Source: CAWJAP01 sp963834365 (GTDB lineage Bacteria; Acidobacteriota; Vicinamibacteria; Vicinamibacterales; Vicinamibacteraceae). Taken from it: DNA of 64,000 nucleotides. Numbering within the stretch: the first letter of the stretch is position 1; every line of letters starts with the position of its first letter. Where the stretch lies: the NCBI GenBank assembly GCA_963834365.1, contig CAWIBS010000036.1, positions 186,001 to 250,000 on the forward strand, written 5' to 3'. Both the position numbers and the translations under genes were made by a program. Below are positions 47,001 to 56,334 of this stretch, in pieces. Under the pieces are notes generated by a model that was given only the letters and a program-made list of their open reading frames with translations, was not told the DNA's origin and made no database searches.

Positions 47001-48098
47001 GTCGGGCCCTCGACGCACCGCTCGAGCGGGAGTTCGACGTTCAAGTGCTGCTGGCTGAGGACAACGAGGCCAACCAGATGGTGGCGAGTGAGATTCTGGG
47101 GCGGCTTGGGATCGAACTCGACATCGCGAACAATGGCCGCGAGGCGCTGGAGATGATCCGGACCGCCCGTGGAAAGTACGCCGGTGTCCTGATGGACATG
47201 CAAATGCCCGAGATGGATGGTCTCGCCGCGACGCGGGCGATACGCGAAGACCCGGCGTTCCACGACCTGCCGATCATTGCCATGACCGCGAACGCGATGA
47301 AGGCGGACCTCGATGCGTGCCTCGCCGCCGGGATGAACGATCACATCACCAAACCCATCGACCGGAAGGCGCTGTTGCAGACGCTGCGACGCTGGCTGCC
47401 GGCACGGCAAGAACATCGGGCGGCCACAGATCCTGGAGCTTCCAGGACCGCAGCGGCTTTTTCACCGGGACCGGTTGCAGCGGTACTGGACGACAGTCCG
47501 AAACTCGAGGGGATTGACGTGGCTGGGTCGCTGGCACGGCTCGGCCTCGAGTTCGAGAGCTTGCGGCGTATGCTCGTCAGGTTCGCGGACAGCCAGGGTG
47601 CGACGATCGACGCGTTGCGGGCTGCCGTCGCGTCGGGCGACAGCGCCGCGGCTGCAAGACATGCCCACGCCATCGCCGGTGCCTCCGGCAATCTTGGCGC
47701 CGAGGGCCTTCATGCGGCAGCCAAGGCGCTCGAGCGCGCGGGCCGCGCAGACGACAAGGATCTCGCCCATCTGCTTGCCGATCTGGAAGGCAAGGCCGCC
47801 GTGGTATTCCGCTCCATCGACACTCTGCGCGAAACGATCGCGCCCGTCGCCACGGAACCGGGGCAAGCGTTGGTTCCAGCGACGGCTCGGGCCGCCCTGG
47901 AGCGGCTGCAGGCGGCACTGGGCGATTTCGACCTTTCGTCAGCGAGCAGCGCACTCGCCGATCTCGATCGCACCGCGATGCCGGGCGTCGCCAGCGATCT
48001 GGCGCGGCTCCGGAATCACGTGGACAGCTACGAGTACCGAAGAGGCGAGTGTCCTCGCGACCCGGCTGCTCGGACAGATCGGTAGTGAGGTGCCGTGA
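44006..48098 (+). CDS. Hybrid sensor histidine kinase (4HB-HAMP-GAF-PAS-HisKA-HATPase-REC-REC-Hpt), frameshifted
   Basis: ATG 44006 with GGAG upstream. Order: membrane helix (LITLVAVPLVALLVLGIFA), four-helix-bundle sensor, second membrane helix (LAALVLTGLVGFLTFRRIV), HAMP, GAF (LLGGGVAALYVFEEE), coiled coil rich in Gln, PAS (LELAPDGLMVVDENGVIRLA), HisKA (MSHEIRTPMNAI, phosphohistidine), HATPase (NLISNAFKF, DTGIGI, GGTGLGLVIS), two receivers (VLDWMLPGMNG; MDMQMPEMDG), then Hpt (ARHAHAIAGASGNLG). Shifts of one base each occur near 44283, 44370, 45425 and 48035; reading through the last gives the natural end IGSEVP at 48098. No partner regulator is adjacent. Confidence 0.9.
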
Positions 48099-48259
48099 CC
48101 GGGTCCAAGGCGCGCGTGGCAGCCTACCCGCCCTCCGCTGGTTGAGCGCGCCTCACGTCCCTGCCACGGAACACCCGCGCGACCACCCACACACCAGGAG
48201 TAGACGCTCGGCGTCTGTCCGGGCTCTAGAATGACTACCTTGATGTCTTCTTTGAAATC

Positions 48260-48335
48260 TGGAGCCGGCGCTCGGACTTGAACCGAGGACCTGCTGATTA
48301 CGAATCAGCTGCTCTGCCAACTGAGCTACGCCGGC
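48260..48335 (-). tRNA. tRNA-Thr (anticodon CGT), CCA encoded
   Basis: The minus strand folds as a full cloverleaf: acceptor GCCGGCG/CGCCGGC, D-arm GCTCAGTTGGCAGAGC, anticodon stem GCTGA/TCAGC around loop TTCGTAA, T-arm with GGTTCAAGTCC. The anticodon CGT reads the ACG codon. CCA is encoded at 48262-48260. Length 76. Confidence 0.95.
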
Positions 48336-48533
48336 CGGCTGGTGGGATCGGCACGGAACGCGGTGCCGAACCTGAAAAGTGTAGCGTGCGGCGAGCTGAG
48401 CGACAAGGTCAATCGAGCGTGGCGAGGCTCGATCGGGCCGGGTGCACGACCGCGCGCGCGATCGCGATCCGCGCTGGACGGCCGACACGGCTGCCAGCAA
48501 TCGATGGCGTCTCGAGCGACGCGTCCGGATCCC

Positions 48534-48653
48534 TCAGGGCAACGAGAGTGCGACCTGGATCACCTCGGATGCCGAGAGTGCGTAGCGCGCGACGCCGACG
48601 CCGACGGCAATGGCCGTCAACGCCGCGCCAACCGTCCAGATGCGGAACGACAT
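48534..48653 (-). CDS. Possible 39-residue single-pass membrane protein
   Basis: ATG 48653 is preceded by GAGAAGGA at good spacing. The product (MSFRIWTVGAALTAIAVGVG then VARYALSASEVIQVALSLP) is one hydrophobic helix with a short tail. It lies 31 bases after the sigma-factor stop on the same strand. The clear ribosome site and co-orientation favour a real small gene; no homologue is known to me. Confidence 0.45.
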   Translation of the reverse strand: MSFRIWTVGAALTAIAVGVGVARYALSASEVIQVALSLP

Positions 48654-48684
48654 GTGAGTCCTTCTCGATGACCCAGAGATGTGA

Positions 48685-49518
48685 CTAGGCGGCAGCGGCG
48701 TGCGAGGGCACGGCCGCGGCGATGGCAGGAGTCGGACGCGGCCGGGCAGCCCGGCGACGGGGCGCGCTCGCCACGAGCCGCGGGGCGGCCGGGCCGCGAC
48801 GCTCGGCCTTGAGCGCCGCGCGCAGACGCGTCAGCGCCAGCGAGCGGAGCTGCGAGATGCGCGATTCCGACAAGCCCATGACCCTGGCGACCTCGGCCAT
48901 CGTCAGTTCGTCTTCGTAATAGAGCGCCAGCACCTGTCGCTCGCGGGCGGGCAGCCGGCTGACGGCGCCGTGGAGCTCGGCTCGTTCTTCCGATCGCTCG
49001 AGCTCGACGTCAGGGCCCTCCTCGACGCAGCCGATGGCCTGGGCCAGGGCGCGCTGGTCGTCGCCGAACGCTTCTTCGAAGGCGACGAAGCCGCTGTTCT
49101 CCGCACGCTCGACCTGTCGGGACGCCCGCACGAACGCCTGTTCGCTGAGTCCCAGATGCGTCGCCAGCTCCGAATCCTGCGGGTCGCGACCGAGCGACTG
49201 ACGCAGCTCGGTCCGCGCCGACTTGAGGCTGCGTTCGAGCCGACGAGTGCGGCGCGACGCCGTATCCACGGCGCGCAGCGAGTCGAGCATCGATCCCCGT
49301 ACGCGCTGGGCGGCGAAGGCTTCGAACGGCACACCCGACGCCGGCCGATACCGCCGGGCGGCGTCGAGCAATCCGACAACGCCTTCACCGATGAGCTCGT
49401 TGATTTCGACCTGCGCCGGCAGCCGCCGGACGAGGCCCACAGCCACCTTGCGGACCAACGCCAGGTGGTTGATCACGAGTCGGTCGCGCTCTGCATAGGA
49501 AGCGTCGGCGAGAAGCAT
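48685..49518 (-). CDS. FliA/WhiG-type (sigma28) RNA polymerase sigma factor
   Basis: 277 residues from ATG 49518, which has GGAGG eleven bases upstream; an upstream ATG at 49575 would add 19 residues lacking similarity. Region 2: LVRKVAVGLVRRLPAQVEIN, ELIGEGVVGLLDAARRY, RVRGSMLDSLR. Region 3: LGRDPQDSELATHLGLS. Region 4: LPARERQVLALYYEDELTMA then GLSESRISQLRSLAL. RISQL is the FliA-type recognition helix. The tail is Ala/Arg/Pro-rich. No flagellar or chemotaxis genes are nearby, so it may control motility remotely or another process. Confidence 0.88.
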   Translation of the reverse strand: MLLADASYAERDRLVINHLALVRKVAVGLVRRLPAQVEINELIGEGVVGLLDAARRYRPASGVPFEAFAAQRVRGSMLDSLRAVDTASRRTRRLERSLKSARTELRQSLGRDPQDSELATHLGLSEQAFVRASRQVERAENSGFVAFEEAFGDDQRALAQAIGCVEEGPDVELERSEERAELHGAVSRLPARERQVLALYYEDELTMAEVARVMGLSESRISQLRSLALTRLRAALKAERRGPAAPRLVASAPRRRAARPRPTPAIAAAVPSHAAAA

Positions 49519-49870
49519 GGAATCTAGAGCCTCCGGAACGATGCGGTTCCGCATGAACCGCACGCGACTGCTCATTACAGCAATCCGGCTGCCGGGTGAC
49601 GCGGGTCGGCTGTCGCGCCGATGAGGAAAAAATCTTCAATGAAATCAGCCATTTTTCGCGGAGGCTGGCCGCCGCTCGCGTTCGGAACCGCCGGTCGCGC
49701 GACAGGCATGGTCGGAAAATCGACACGTGGAAGCGAGGAGAGAGCTGCCGCCGCTGGGGAGGATCAGGGACGCGCACACGTCTGCACGCGATCGCGCAGG
49801 CGCTGGCGGCCACCTCGTCCTGGCAGCCGTCAGGATGATCGGATGCGCGCGCCTGGCGGCCTTGCGGAGG
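49519..49870. other. Gap of 350 bases without a recognised gene
   Basis: Bases 49624-49662 are locally AT-rich (GAGGAAAAAATC ... CCATTTTTCGC), which may mark the promoter of the sigma-factor gene on the minus strand. No coding frame is convincing. Confidence 0.4.
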
Positions 49871-50587
49871 TCAGGAGGTCCGGGCGAAACGGCGCCAGAC
49901 GCCGTCGACCAACCGCTCGTGCGGGAGGAAACGGGCCTTGTAGGAGAGGTGCCGGCAGTCGCCGACATACAAGCCCAGATAGAGATAGCGGAGCCCCCAG
50001 GCGCGGCACGCCTCGAGCTCCTTGAGGATGCAGTACGTGCCGAGACTCACCGTGGGGAACGTGGGTTCGAACGCACAGTACACCGCGGACAAGGCTTCGC
50101 GCCCGCGGTCGGCCACGGCAACCGCCACGAGATCCTGTTTGTATCGACACACCAGCTCGATCGTGTCGCAGCACGTGTCCACCAGGAACGCCCGATACGA
50201 GGCGACGTCGACGTCCGGCGTTTCACCCGGGGCCGCGAGCTTCCGCAGCCATTTGTGCCGCGCGTAGAGCCGGGCGCGCTCCTCGTCGGCAACCGCCGGG
50301 CCGATGCGTGTGCTGAGGAAGCGATCCCCGCTCGCGAGCACGCGCCGCAGCGACGCTGTCAGCGAGAACGCCTGGACGTCGATGCGGATCGCCTCGCAGG
50401 CCGAGCAGGCAGGGCAACTCGGTCGATACAGGAACACCCCCTGGCGACGGTCGCCCTCCGCGAGGGCCGCGTCGAGCTCCTCCTTGCGCAGCCGGCGCTC
50501 GGAGACGCGAAGCGGAAACCGCGCCAGCCGATCCGGCAGATACGGACAGGTGTCGAGCGCGTCGTAGACGAGGTACTGCCGGACCAC
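49871..50587 (-). CDS. Aspartate/glutamate leucyltransferase
   Basis: 238 residues. Transfers Leu from Leu-tRNA to N-terminal Asp/Glu of proteins, creating an N-degron. Family marks: CPYLPDRLARFPLR, the cysteine cluster YRPSCPACSACEAIRI, TVSLGTYCILKELEACRAWG and LYLGLYV...LSYKARFLPHE. No clpS or clpA gene is in the window. A facing octamer array fills its upstream region. Confidence 0.9.
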   Translation of the reverse strand: MVRQYLVYDALDTCPYLPDRLARFPLRVSERRLRKEELDAALAEGDRRQGVFLYRPSCPACSACEAIRIDVQAFSLTASLRRVLASGDRFLSTRIGPAVADEERARLYARHKWLRKLAAPGETPDVDVASYRAFLVDTCCDTIELVCRYKQDLVAVAVADRGREALSAVYCAFEPTFPTVSLGTYCILKELEACRAWGLRYLYLGLYVGDCRHLSYKARFLPHERLVDGVWRRFARTS

Positions 50588-50596
50588 GGATTGATT

Positions 50597-50802
50597 CTAG
50601 GCGACTGGGGGACTGGGCGACTAGGCGACTGGGCGAAGAGGAATTGGCGACTGGGGGACTGGGCGACTGCGGGACTAGGCGCCGAGTCGCCCACGTCGTC
50701 GAGTCCGCCCACGTCGCCGAGTCCCCGTCGCCGAGTCGCCCACGTCGCCGAGTCCCCCAGTCGCCGAGTCCCCAGTCGCCTAGTCCCCCAGTCTCCCATC
50801 TG
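50597..50802. repeat. Large facing octamer array between bpt and uvrA
   Basis: Bases 50597-50680 are repeated GCGACTGG/GGGACTGG/GCGACTAG units. Bases 50682-50802 are the reverse type (CGCCGAGT, CCCCAGT, CGCCCACGT). The two halves are inverted to each other, giving a potential hairpin about 200 bases long in the promoter region between divergent genes. Same unit family as 34286-34376. Confidence 0.85.
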
Positions 50803-50861
50803 CTAGCATCGAGGGTTCAGACTCCGCGCGAGGACCGCACTATCGCGCCACTTGTCCGTCC

Positions 50862-53768
50862 ATGCACGAACCTCAGGCTCCCCGACTGCGCCCCATCGTC
50901 ATCCGCGGTGCCCGGACGCACAACCTTCGCAACGTGGATGTCACCATCGCGCCACGGCGGCTGACCGTCGTCACGGGCGTGAGCGGCTCGGGCAAATCGT
51001 CGCTCGCCTTCGACACCCTGTATGCGGAAGGCCAGCGCCGATACGTCGAGTCGCTCTCGGCGTATGCCCGGCAGTTCCTCGAACGGATGGAGCGTCCCGA
51101 CGTCGATGCCGTCGAGGGGATTCCGCCGGCGATCGCCATTCGACAGAAGAACAGCGCGCGCAACCCGCGATCCACGGTGGGCACGACGACCGAGATTCAC
51201 GACTACCTGCGACTGCTGTTCGCGCGAATCGGCCGCACGATCTGCCGGACGTGCGGCCAGGACGTGGTGCGTGAGACGGCCGAAGCCGTCGCCGACCGCC
51301 TGGGAGGGCTCGCGGCGGGCAGCCGTCTCCTGATTGGCTTCGAGATGCCACTGGTTCGCGGCGGCGGGCTCGGGGAACGTGATCACGACGCCGACGAGGA
51401 CGCCGAGAACGGGGAAGGGGCGGCTGAGGCCGTGGCGCGGCAGCCGGCGGGCGATCCGGTTCGAGAAACGCTCGACGCCCTTCGCCGCAAGGGGTTTGCC
51501 CGGCTGCTCATCGATGGCCGGGCGGTGCACCTCGACGACCTGGATGCCGCGAGCCTGGCCGATCGGACCTCGATCGAGGTCGTCGTGGACCGCGTGCGCC
51601 TCGAGGGCGAGCAGCGCGCGCGGCTGACCGATTCGATCGAGACCGCGTATCTCGAGGGCGGCGGCGCGGCCTTCGCACTGGACGTCACCACCGAAGCGGC
51701 TCCGGTTCGACACGTCTTCAGCGAACGATTCGAGTGCCGGCGGTGCGGCATCACGTACGAGCTCCCGCAGCCGCGCCTGTTTTCGTTCAACAACCCCTTC
51801 GGCGCCTGCCCCTCCTGCCACGGATTCGGCAACGTCATGGAGCTCGACCTGGGGCTGATCGTGCCCGACCCCGGCAAGTCGCTCCAGCAGGGCGCGATCG
51901 AGCCATGGACCAAGCCGCATTACCGCGCGCACCTCGGGGCGTTGAAGCGCGCCGCGCGGTCGGCCGGCATTCGCCTCGACGTGCCCTGGCGGGACCTCGC
52001 GGATGCCGAACGGGAGCTCGTCCTTCACGGGGACGGACGGGATTTCGACGGCGTGCACGGGTTCTTCCGCTGGCTCGAACGGAAGAAATACAAGGTCCAC
52101 ATCCGCGTGTTCCTCAGCCGGTACCGGGGCTACCAGACCTGCCCGGAGTGCGCCGGCACACGACTGCGGCGTGAAGCGCGTGACGTGCAGGTCGCCGGAC
52201 AGACGATCGATCAGGTGTGCGCGCGGACCGTTCATGAGACGGCGGCGTTCTTCACCGGGCTGGCGCTGTCGCCGCGCGAAGCCGCGATCGCCGACAAGGT
52301 GCTGCGCGAGATCCGCCGGCGACTGACCTTCCTCGAGGACGTGGGCCTCGACTACCTGACGCTCGACCGGCTGTCGTCGACGCTGTCGGGCGGCGAGTCG
52401 CAGCGCATCAGCCTCGCGACCGCCCTCGGCGCGGCGCTGGTCGGTACGCTCTACGTGCTCGACGAGCCGTCGATCGGCCTCCATCCGCGCGACAACCTGC
52501 GGCTCATCGACATCCTCCGCCAGCTCCGCGATCAGGGCAACACGGTAGTGGTCGTCGAGCACGACGCCGACATGATCCGCGTCGCCGACGAGATCGTGGA
52601 TCTCGGGCTCGGGGCCGGTGAGCAGGGCGGGCGCATCGTCTACTCCGGCCCGCTCGACGGGCTGCTCAGCGAACCGCGGTCGCTGACGGCCAAGTACCTG
52701 CGCGACGATCTCGCGATCCCCATTCCGGCCATCCGGCGCAAGCCCTCGCGGCCCCAGCTGCGCATCGTCGCCGCGCGCGAGCACAACCTGAAGGGCATCG
52801 ACGTGACGATCCCGCTCGGCCTGCTCACCGTGGTCACGGGCGTGAGCGGCTCCGGCAAGTCCACCCTCGTCCACGATGTCCTCTACGCCGCGATCAAGCG
52901 CGCGAAGGGCGACTGGGATCGGCGGGTCGGCGCGTGCGATCGCGTCGAGGGGATCGAGCACGTGAGCGATGTCGTGCTCGTGGACCAGGCTCCCATCGGC
53001 CGGACGCCGCGATCGAATCCGGTGACCTATCTCAAAGCGTTCGATGCGATCCGGGACCTGTTTGCGGCGACCAAGGACGCCCGGATCCGCGGACTCACCC
53101 CCAGCCACTTCTCCTTCAACGTCCCCGGCGGCCGCTGCGAGGCCTGCGAGGGGGAAGGACAGGTCCGCGTCGAGATGCAGTTCCTCGCGGATGTGTTCGT
53201 GCCCTGCGATCAGTGCGAGGGCAAGCGCTTCCGGCCGCAGGTGCTGGAGGTCCGCTACAAGCAGCGCAACATCGACGACGTGCTGGCCTTGACGGTGCGC
53301 GAGGCGCTCAGCTTCTTCGCCGCCTCGCCCAAGGTCCTGCGGCGTCTCCAGGTGCTCGACGAGATTGGTCTCGGCTATCTCCGCCTCGGGCAGCCGGCGA
53401 CGACGCTGTCCGGCGGCGAAGCCCAGCGGATCAAGATCGCGTCGCATCTGGTCACCCAGAGCGGCGAGCGCATGCTCTACATCCTCGACGAGCCGACGAC
53501 GGGGCTGCACTTCGACGACATTGCGAAGCTGCTCACGGCGTTGCGGAAGCTGCTGCAGGCCGGGCACAGCCTGCTCGTCATCGAGCACAACCTGGACGTG
53601 ATCAAGTGCGCGGACTGGGTGATCGACCTCGGACCGGAAGGGGGCCATGCCGGCGGCTGCCTCGTCGGCGCCGGCACGCCCGAAGACATAGCGGCGCTGC
53701 CCGACTCGCACACCGGCCGGCATCTCGCCGCGCTCCTGGCCCGCGCGGAAGGCCGCGCGGTGCACTGA
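50862..53768 (+). CDS. Excinuclease ABC subunit A
   Basis: DNA damage recognition ATPase of nucleotide excision repair. 968 residues, one continuous frame. Walker A sites GVSGSGKS at about 39 and 660; signatures LSGGESQRISLATALG and LSGGEAQRIKIASHL; Walker B LYVLDEPSIGLHPRDN and YILDEPTTGLHFDD. Zinc modules FECRRCGITY...GACPSCHGFG and GGRCEACEGEG...CDQCEGKRF are complete. An insertion with GEGGEAAEAV-like acidic residues (about 170-195) makes it slightly longer than the E. coli protein. It overlaps the glycosylase gene by one base; uvrC is 8 kb downstream. Confidence 0.96.
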   Translation: MHEPQAPRLRPIVIRGARTHNLRNVDVTIAPRRLTVVTGVSGSGKSSLAFDTLYAEGQRRYVESLSAYARQFLERMERPDVDAVEGIPPAIAIRQKNSARNPRSTVGTTTEIHDYLRLLFARIGRTICRTCGQDVVRETAEAVADRLGGLAAGSRLLIGFEMPLVRGGGLGERDHDADEDAENGEGAAEAVARQPAGDPVRETLDALRRKGFARLLIDGRAVHLDDLDAASLADRTSIEVVVDRVRLEGEQRARLTDSIETAYLEGGGAAFALDVTTEAAPVRHVFSERFECRRCGITYELPQPRLFSFNNPFGACPSCHGFGNVMELDLGLIVPDPGKSLQQGAIEPWTKPHYRAHLGALKRAARSAGIRLDVPWRDLADAERELVLHGDGRDFDGVHGFFRWLERKKYKVHIRVFLSRYRGYQTCPECAGTRLRREARDVQVAGQTIDQVCARTVHETAAFFTGLALSPREAAIADKVLREIRRRLTFLEDVGLDYLTLDRLSSTLSGGESQRISLATALGAALVGTLYVLDEPSIGLHPRDNLRLIDILRQLRDQGNTVVVVEHDADMIRVADEIVDLGLGAGEQGGRIVYSGPLDGLLSEPRSLTAKYLRDDLAIPIPAIRRKPSRPQLRIVAAREHNLKGIDVTIPLGLLTVVTGVSGSGKSTLVHDVLYAAIKRAKGDWDRRVGACDRVEGIEHVSDVVLVDQAPIGRTPRSNPVTYLKAFDAIRDLFAATKDARIRGLTPSHFSFNVPGGRCEACEGEGQVRVEMQFLADVFVPCDQCEGKRFRPQVLEVRYKQRNIDDVLALTVREALSFFAASPKVLRRLQVLDEIGLGYLRLGQPATTLSGGEAQRIKIASHLVTQSGERMLYILDEPTTGLHFDDIAKLLTALRKLLQAGHSLLVIEHNLDVIKCADWVIDLGPEGGHAGGCLVGAGTPEDIAALPDSHTGRHLAALLARAEGRAVH

Positions 53769-54425
53769 TGCCGCTGCCCCGCGAGTTCTACGCGCGGCCG
53801 ACACTCGACGTGACGCGCGAGTTGATCGGCGCGCTGCTCGTGCACGAGACGCCGGCCGGCCGGGCGAGCGGCCTCATCGTCGAAGCCGAGGCCTACATCG
53901 GCGAAGCGGACCCGGCCTGCCACGCCGCGGCCGGCCGGACGCGCCGGACCGCGCCGCTGTACGGGTCACCCGGGCGCGCGTATGTGTATCTGAACTACGG
54001 GATGCACTATCTGGTCAACGCCGTCACCGAACCGGTGGATCACCCGGCGGCGGTCCTCATCCGAGCGCTGCAGCCCGTGGAGGGCCTGGATCTGATGCGC
54101 CGTCGCCGTGCGCGCGGCACCGGCCGCCGACCGGTGGACTTCGACGAGGCGTCGCTCTGCCGTGGTCCGGGCAATCTGACGCGTGCGCTCGGGATCTCGC
54201 TGCGTCACAACGGCGCCGACCTGTGTCGGCGGCTCCCTCGTCATCGAGCGCCGCGCTGCGCCGCCGGGCCCGATCGCCTGGAGCCCGCGCATTGGCCTCT
54301 CTGTCGGCGTGGAAGCCGTCTGGCGGTGCTATGTGGACGGCCACGCGGCGGTGTCCGGCCGCCGGCTCCTCACTCCGCTGCGTCCCGCCGGCGCACGGGA
54401 GCCTGGCTCTCCACCTGCACCTTGA
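53768..54425 (+). CDS. DNA-3-methyladenine glycosylase (AAG/MPG type), frameshifted
   Basis: Base-excision enzyme that removes alkylated purines. ATG 53768 shares a base with the uvrA stop (TGATG). Motifs: VTRELIGALLVHE, GLIVEAEAYIGEADPACHA (catalytic Glu), AYVYLNYGMHYLVN, CRGPGNLTRALGI. Near 54220 the frame changes by one base and continues GGSLVIERRAAPPGP, then SPRIGLSVGVEAVWR, the normal C-terminal end. Stop 54425 overlaps the convergent HtrA gene by 56 bases. Coupling with uvrA makes a DNA-repair operon. Confidence 0.87.
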
Positions 54426-55559
54426 CGTCCCGGGGCTGGCCGTCACGCAGCAGACCGATCGTGATCACGCTGCCAATGGGGGCTTCGAGCAGCGCCCGCT
54501 GCAGTTGCGCCGGGTCGTCGGTGCGCTTCCCGTCAACCGAGATGATGACGTCGCCCGGACGCACGCCGGCACGGTAGGCCGACGAGCTCTGGCTCATCTG
54601 CCACACGAGCGCGCCGCGAGCATCGGCGAGTGACAGATCGCGCGCGAGCTCCGGTGTCATCGCGGCCAGGCGCATCATCCCAATCGAGCCGCGACGGACC
54701 TGGCCGGTCTTCCTCAGCTCGTCCGCCACCCGCCGCGCCAGGTTGCTGGGGATCGCGAACCCGATGCCCTGGTCCCCGCCGCTCTGCGAGTAGATCCACG
54801 TGTTGATGCCCACGAGCTCGCCGCGCCGGTTGATGAGCGCACCCCCCGAGTTTCCCGGATTGATCGCCGCGTCGGTCTGGATGTAGTCCACCAGCGCCGA
54901 CACGTCCTGATACGTCCGGTTCATGCCACTGACGATGCCCAGCGTGACCGTTTGTCCGAGCTGATAGGGATTGCCGATGGCCAGCACCCACTCGGCCACG
55001 CGCAAGCCGCTCGAGTCGCCCCACGGCACCGTCGGGAGGTTCTTCTCGCTGATTTGCAGCAGCGCGAGATCGGTGTGCGGATCGACGCCGACCAGCTTCG
55101 CGGGCCGCTCCCGCTTGTCCGACAGGATGACGGTCACCTGCTGCACCGCCTGGAGGTTCTCGCCCAGGACGTGGTTGTTCGTGAGCACGTAGCCATCGGG
55201 CGACACGATCACCCCCGAACCGGCGCTCGTCCCGCGCTGCGACGAGAACATCTCGTCGTCGCCGAACAGCCGGCCGAAGAACGGATCGCGGAAGTAGGGC
55301 CGGCGATACAGTGCACGGCCGAGATGTTCACGATTGCCGGTGAGCTGCGAGCGGCTACCTGCGTGAAGTCGGGCAGGGCGCCGCCGGCAGCGGCCTGCGC
55401 GCCGGCGACCTCGGCCGAGGCTGGACTGGCAGACCCCGCCGTGGGCGGGGATGCCGGCCGCGTGTCGTCGTCCGAACGGGACTGCAGCCGGTCCGTGAGC
55501 AGGGCGCCCACGAGCACGCCCAGCACGATCAACACAGTCGATGCGACAAACCGCCTCAT
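54370..55559 (-). CDS. HtrA/DegP-type periplasmic serine protease with one PDZ domain, frameshifted
   Basis: ATG 55559; a signal anchor (FVASTVLIVLGVLVGALL) precedes a Ser/Ala/Pro-rich linker. The protease part starts DFTQVAARSSPAIVNISA. Near 55313 the frame changes by one base and continues YRRPYFRDPFFGRLFGDDEM, then GSGVIVSPDGYVLTNNHVLG (His), DPHTDLALLQI (Asp) and INPGNSGGALIN (Ser), so the triad is complete. One PDZ domain (GVRPGDVIISVDGKRTDD) follows. About 396 residues, DegS-like in layout. It probably degrades misfolded envelope proteins. Confidence 0.9.
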
Positions 55560-55607
55560 GACGACCTCCGCCTGACGAGCCTCGATCGACGAAGCGCCGA
55601 CCCCTAC

Positions 55608-55862
55608 CGATCGTTCAGATCTTGTCAGATCTTATCCGTGGCTGATCTTATCCGTGGCTGATCTTGTCAGATTTTGTCCGCGGCGGATCTGTCAGATTTG
55701 GTCCGTGGCTGATCTGTCCGTGGCCGATCGTGTCAGATCTGTCCGTGGCTGACCTTGTCAGATTTGTCCGCGTCTGATCTTGTCCGATCTGTCGTGGCTG
55801 ATCTGTCCGATCTTGTTGTGGCTCTTGTCCGTGGCTGTCTTTTCCGCTCTGTCCGTGGCCCT
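55608..55862. repeat. Array of GATCTTGTCAGATCT / GTCCGTGGCT units
   Basis: Some fifteen variants of TCCGTGGCTGATCTTGTCAG occur in 250 bases, with irregular 15-30-base spacing. The same words in reverse orientation (GATCTGAGCCACGGATC, ATCTGACAAGGTCTGACAAAG) are at 26255-26300. It lies upstream of both the HtrA gene and the Hsp20 gene. No gene is visible. Confidence 0.8.
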
Positions 55863-55901
55863 TGGTCGCCGGCCCGTGATCGGCTACCGTTAGCAGCCAG
55901 G

Positions 55902-56294
55902 ATGCGCTGGGATCCCCTTCAGGAGCTCGTCTCGTGGCACGAGCGGCGATACGGCGCCGCGGGCCGGGGCAGCGGCTGGTCGCCGCCCGTTGACGTCTAC
56001 GAGACGGCCGAGAGCTACGTCGTCGTCCTCGAGCTCGCCGGCCTGTCGTCCGAGGATTTCGACATCCAGGCGACCGACGAAAGTCTCACCATCCGCGGCC
56101 GGCGCGGAGGAGACGCCGGCGAGGGGCGCTTCCTGCACGTCGAGCGTGGCTACGGCGAGTTCACCCGGGCCTTTGCATTCGCCGAGCGGATCCGCGCGCG
56201 GGAGATCTCCGCCGAGTTCCAGGACGGCCTGCTGACCGTCACCTTGCCCAAACAGCCCGCCGTCGTGCCTCAGCGCATCATCGTCGGCGCGTGA
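55902..56294 (+). CDS. Hsp20/alpha-crystallin family small heat-shock protein
   Basis: 130 residues from ATG 55902; the longer frame upstream is repeat sequence. The alpha-crystallin domain is complete: PPVDVYETAESYVVVLELAG, LTIRGRRG, FTRAFAFAERIRAREISAEF, and GLLTVTLPKQ with the conserved GxLxVxxPK. The usual C-terminal I-x-I/V tail appears as RIIV. It is an ATP-independent holdase. No heat-shock operator (CIRCE) was recognised upstream, where the GATCTTGTC array lies. Confidence 0.92.
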   Translation: MRWDPLQELVSWHERRYGAAGRGSGWSPPVDVYETAESYVVVLELAGLSSEDFDIQATDESLTIRGRRGGDAGEGRFLHVERGYGEFTRAFAFAERIRAREISAEFQDGLLTVTLPKQPAVVPQRIIVGA

Positions 56295-56334
56295 GGGTGT
56301 TGACGTAGTTCCGGCTTCCATGTGCGGCGCCAGG

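Noticed and set aside
34286..50802. Direct-repeat arrays that at first look like CRISPR
   Set aside because: Units are 7-8 bases with no spacers of uniform length and there are no cas genes; these are phased low-complexity repeats.
50817..53804. A 995-residue open frame on the minus strand opposite uvrA
   Set aside because: It is a shadow of the uvrA codon structure in GC-rich DNA. The translation has no domain and is rich in Arg, His and Asp, as such shadows are.
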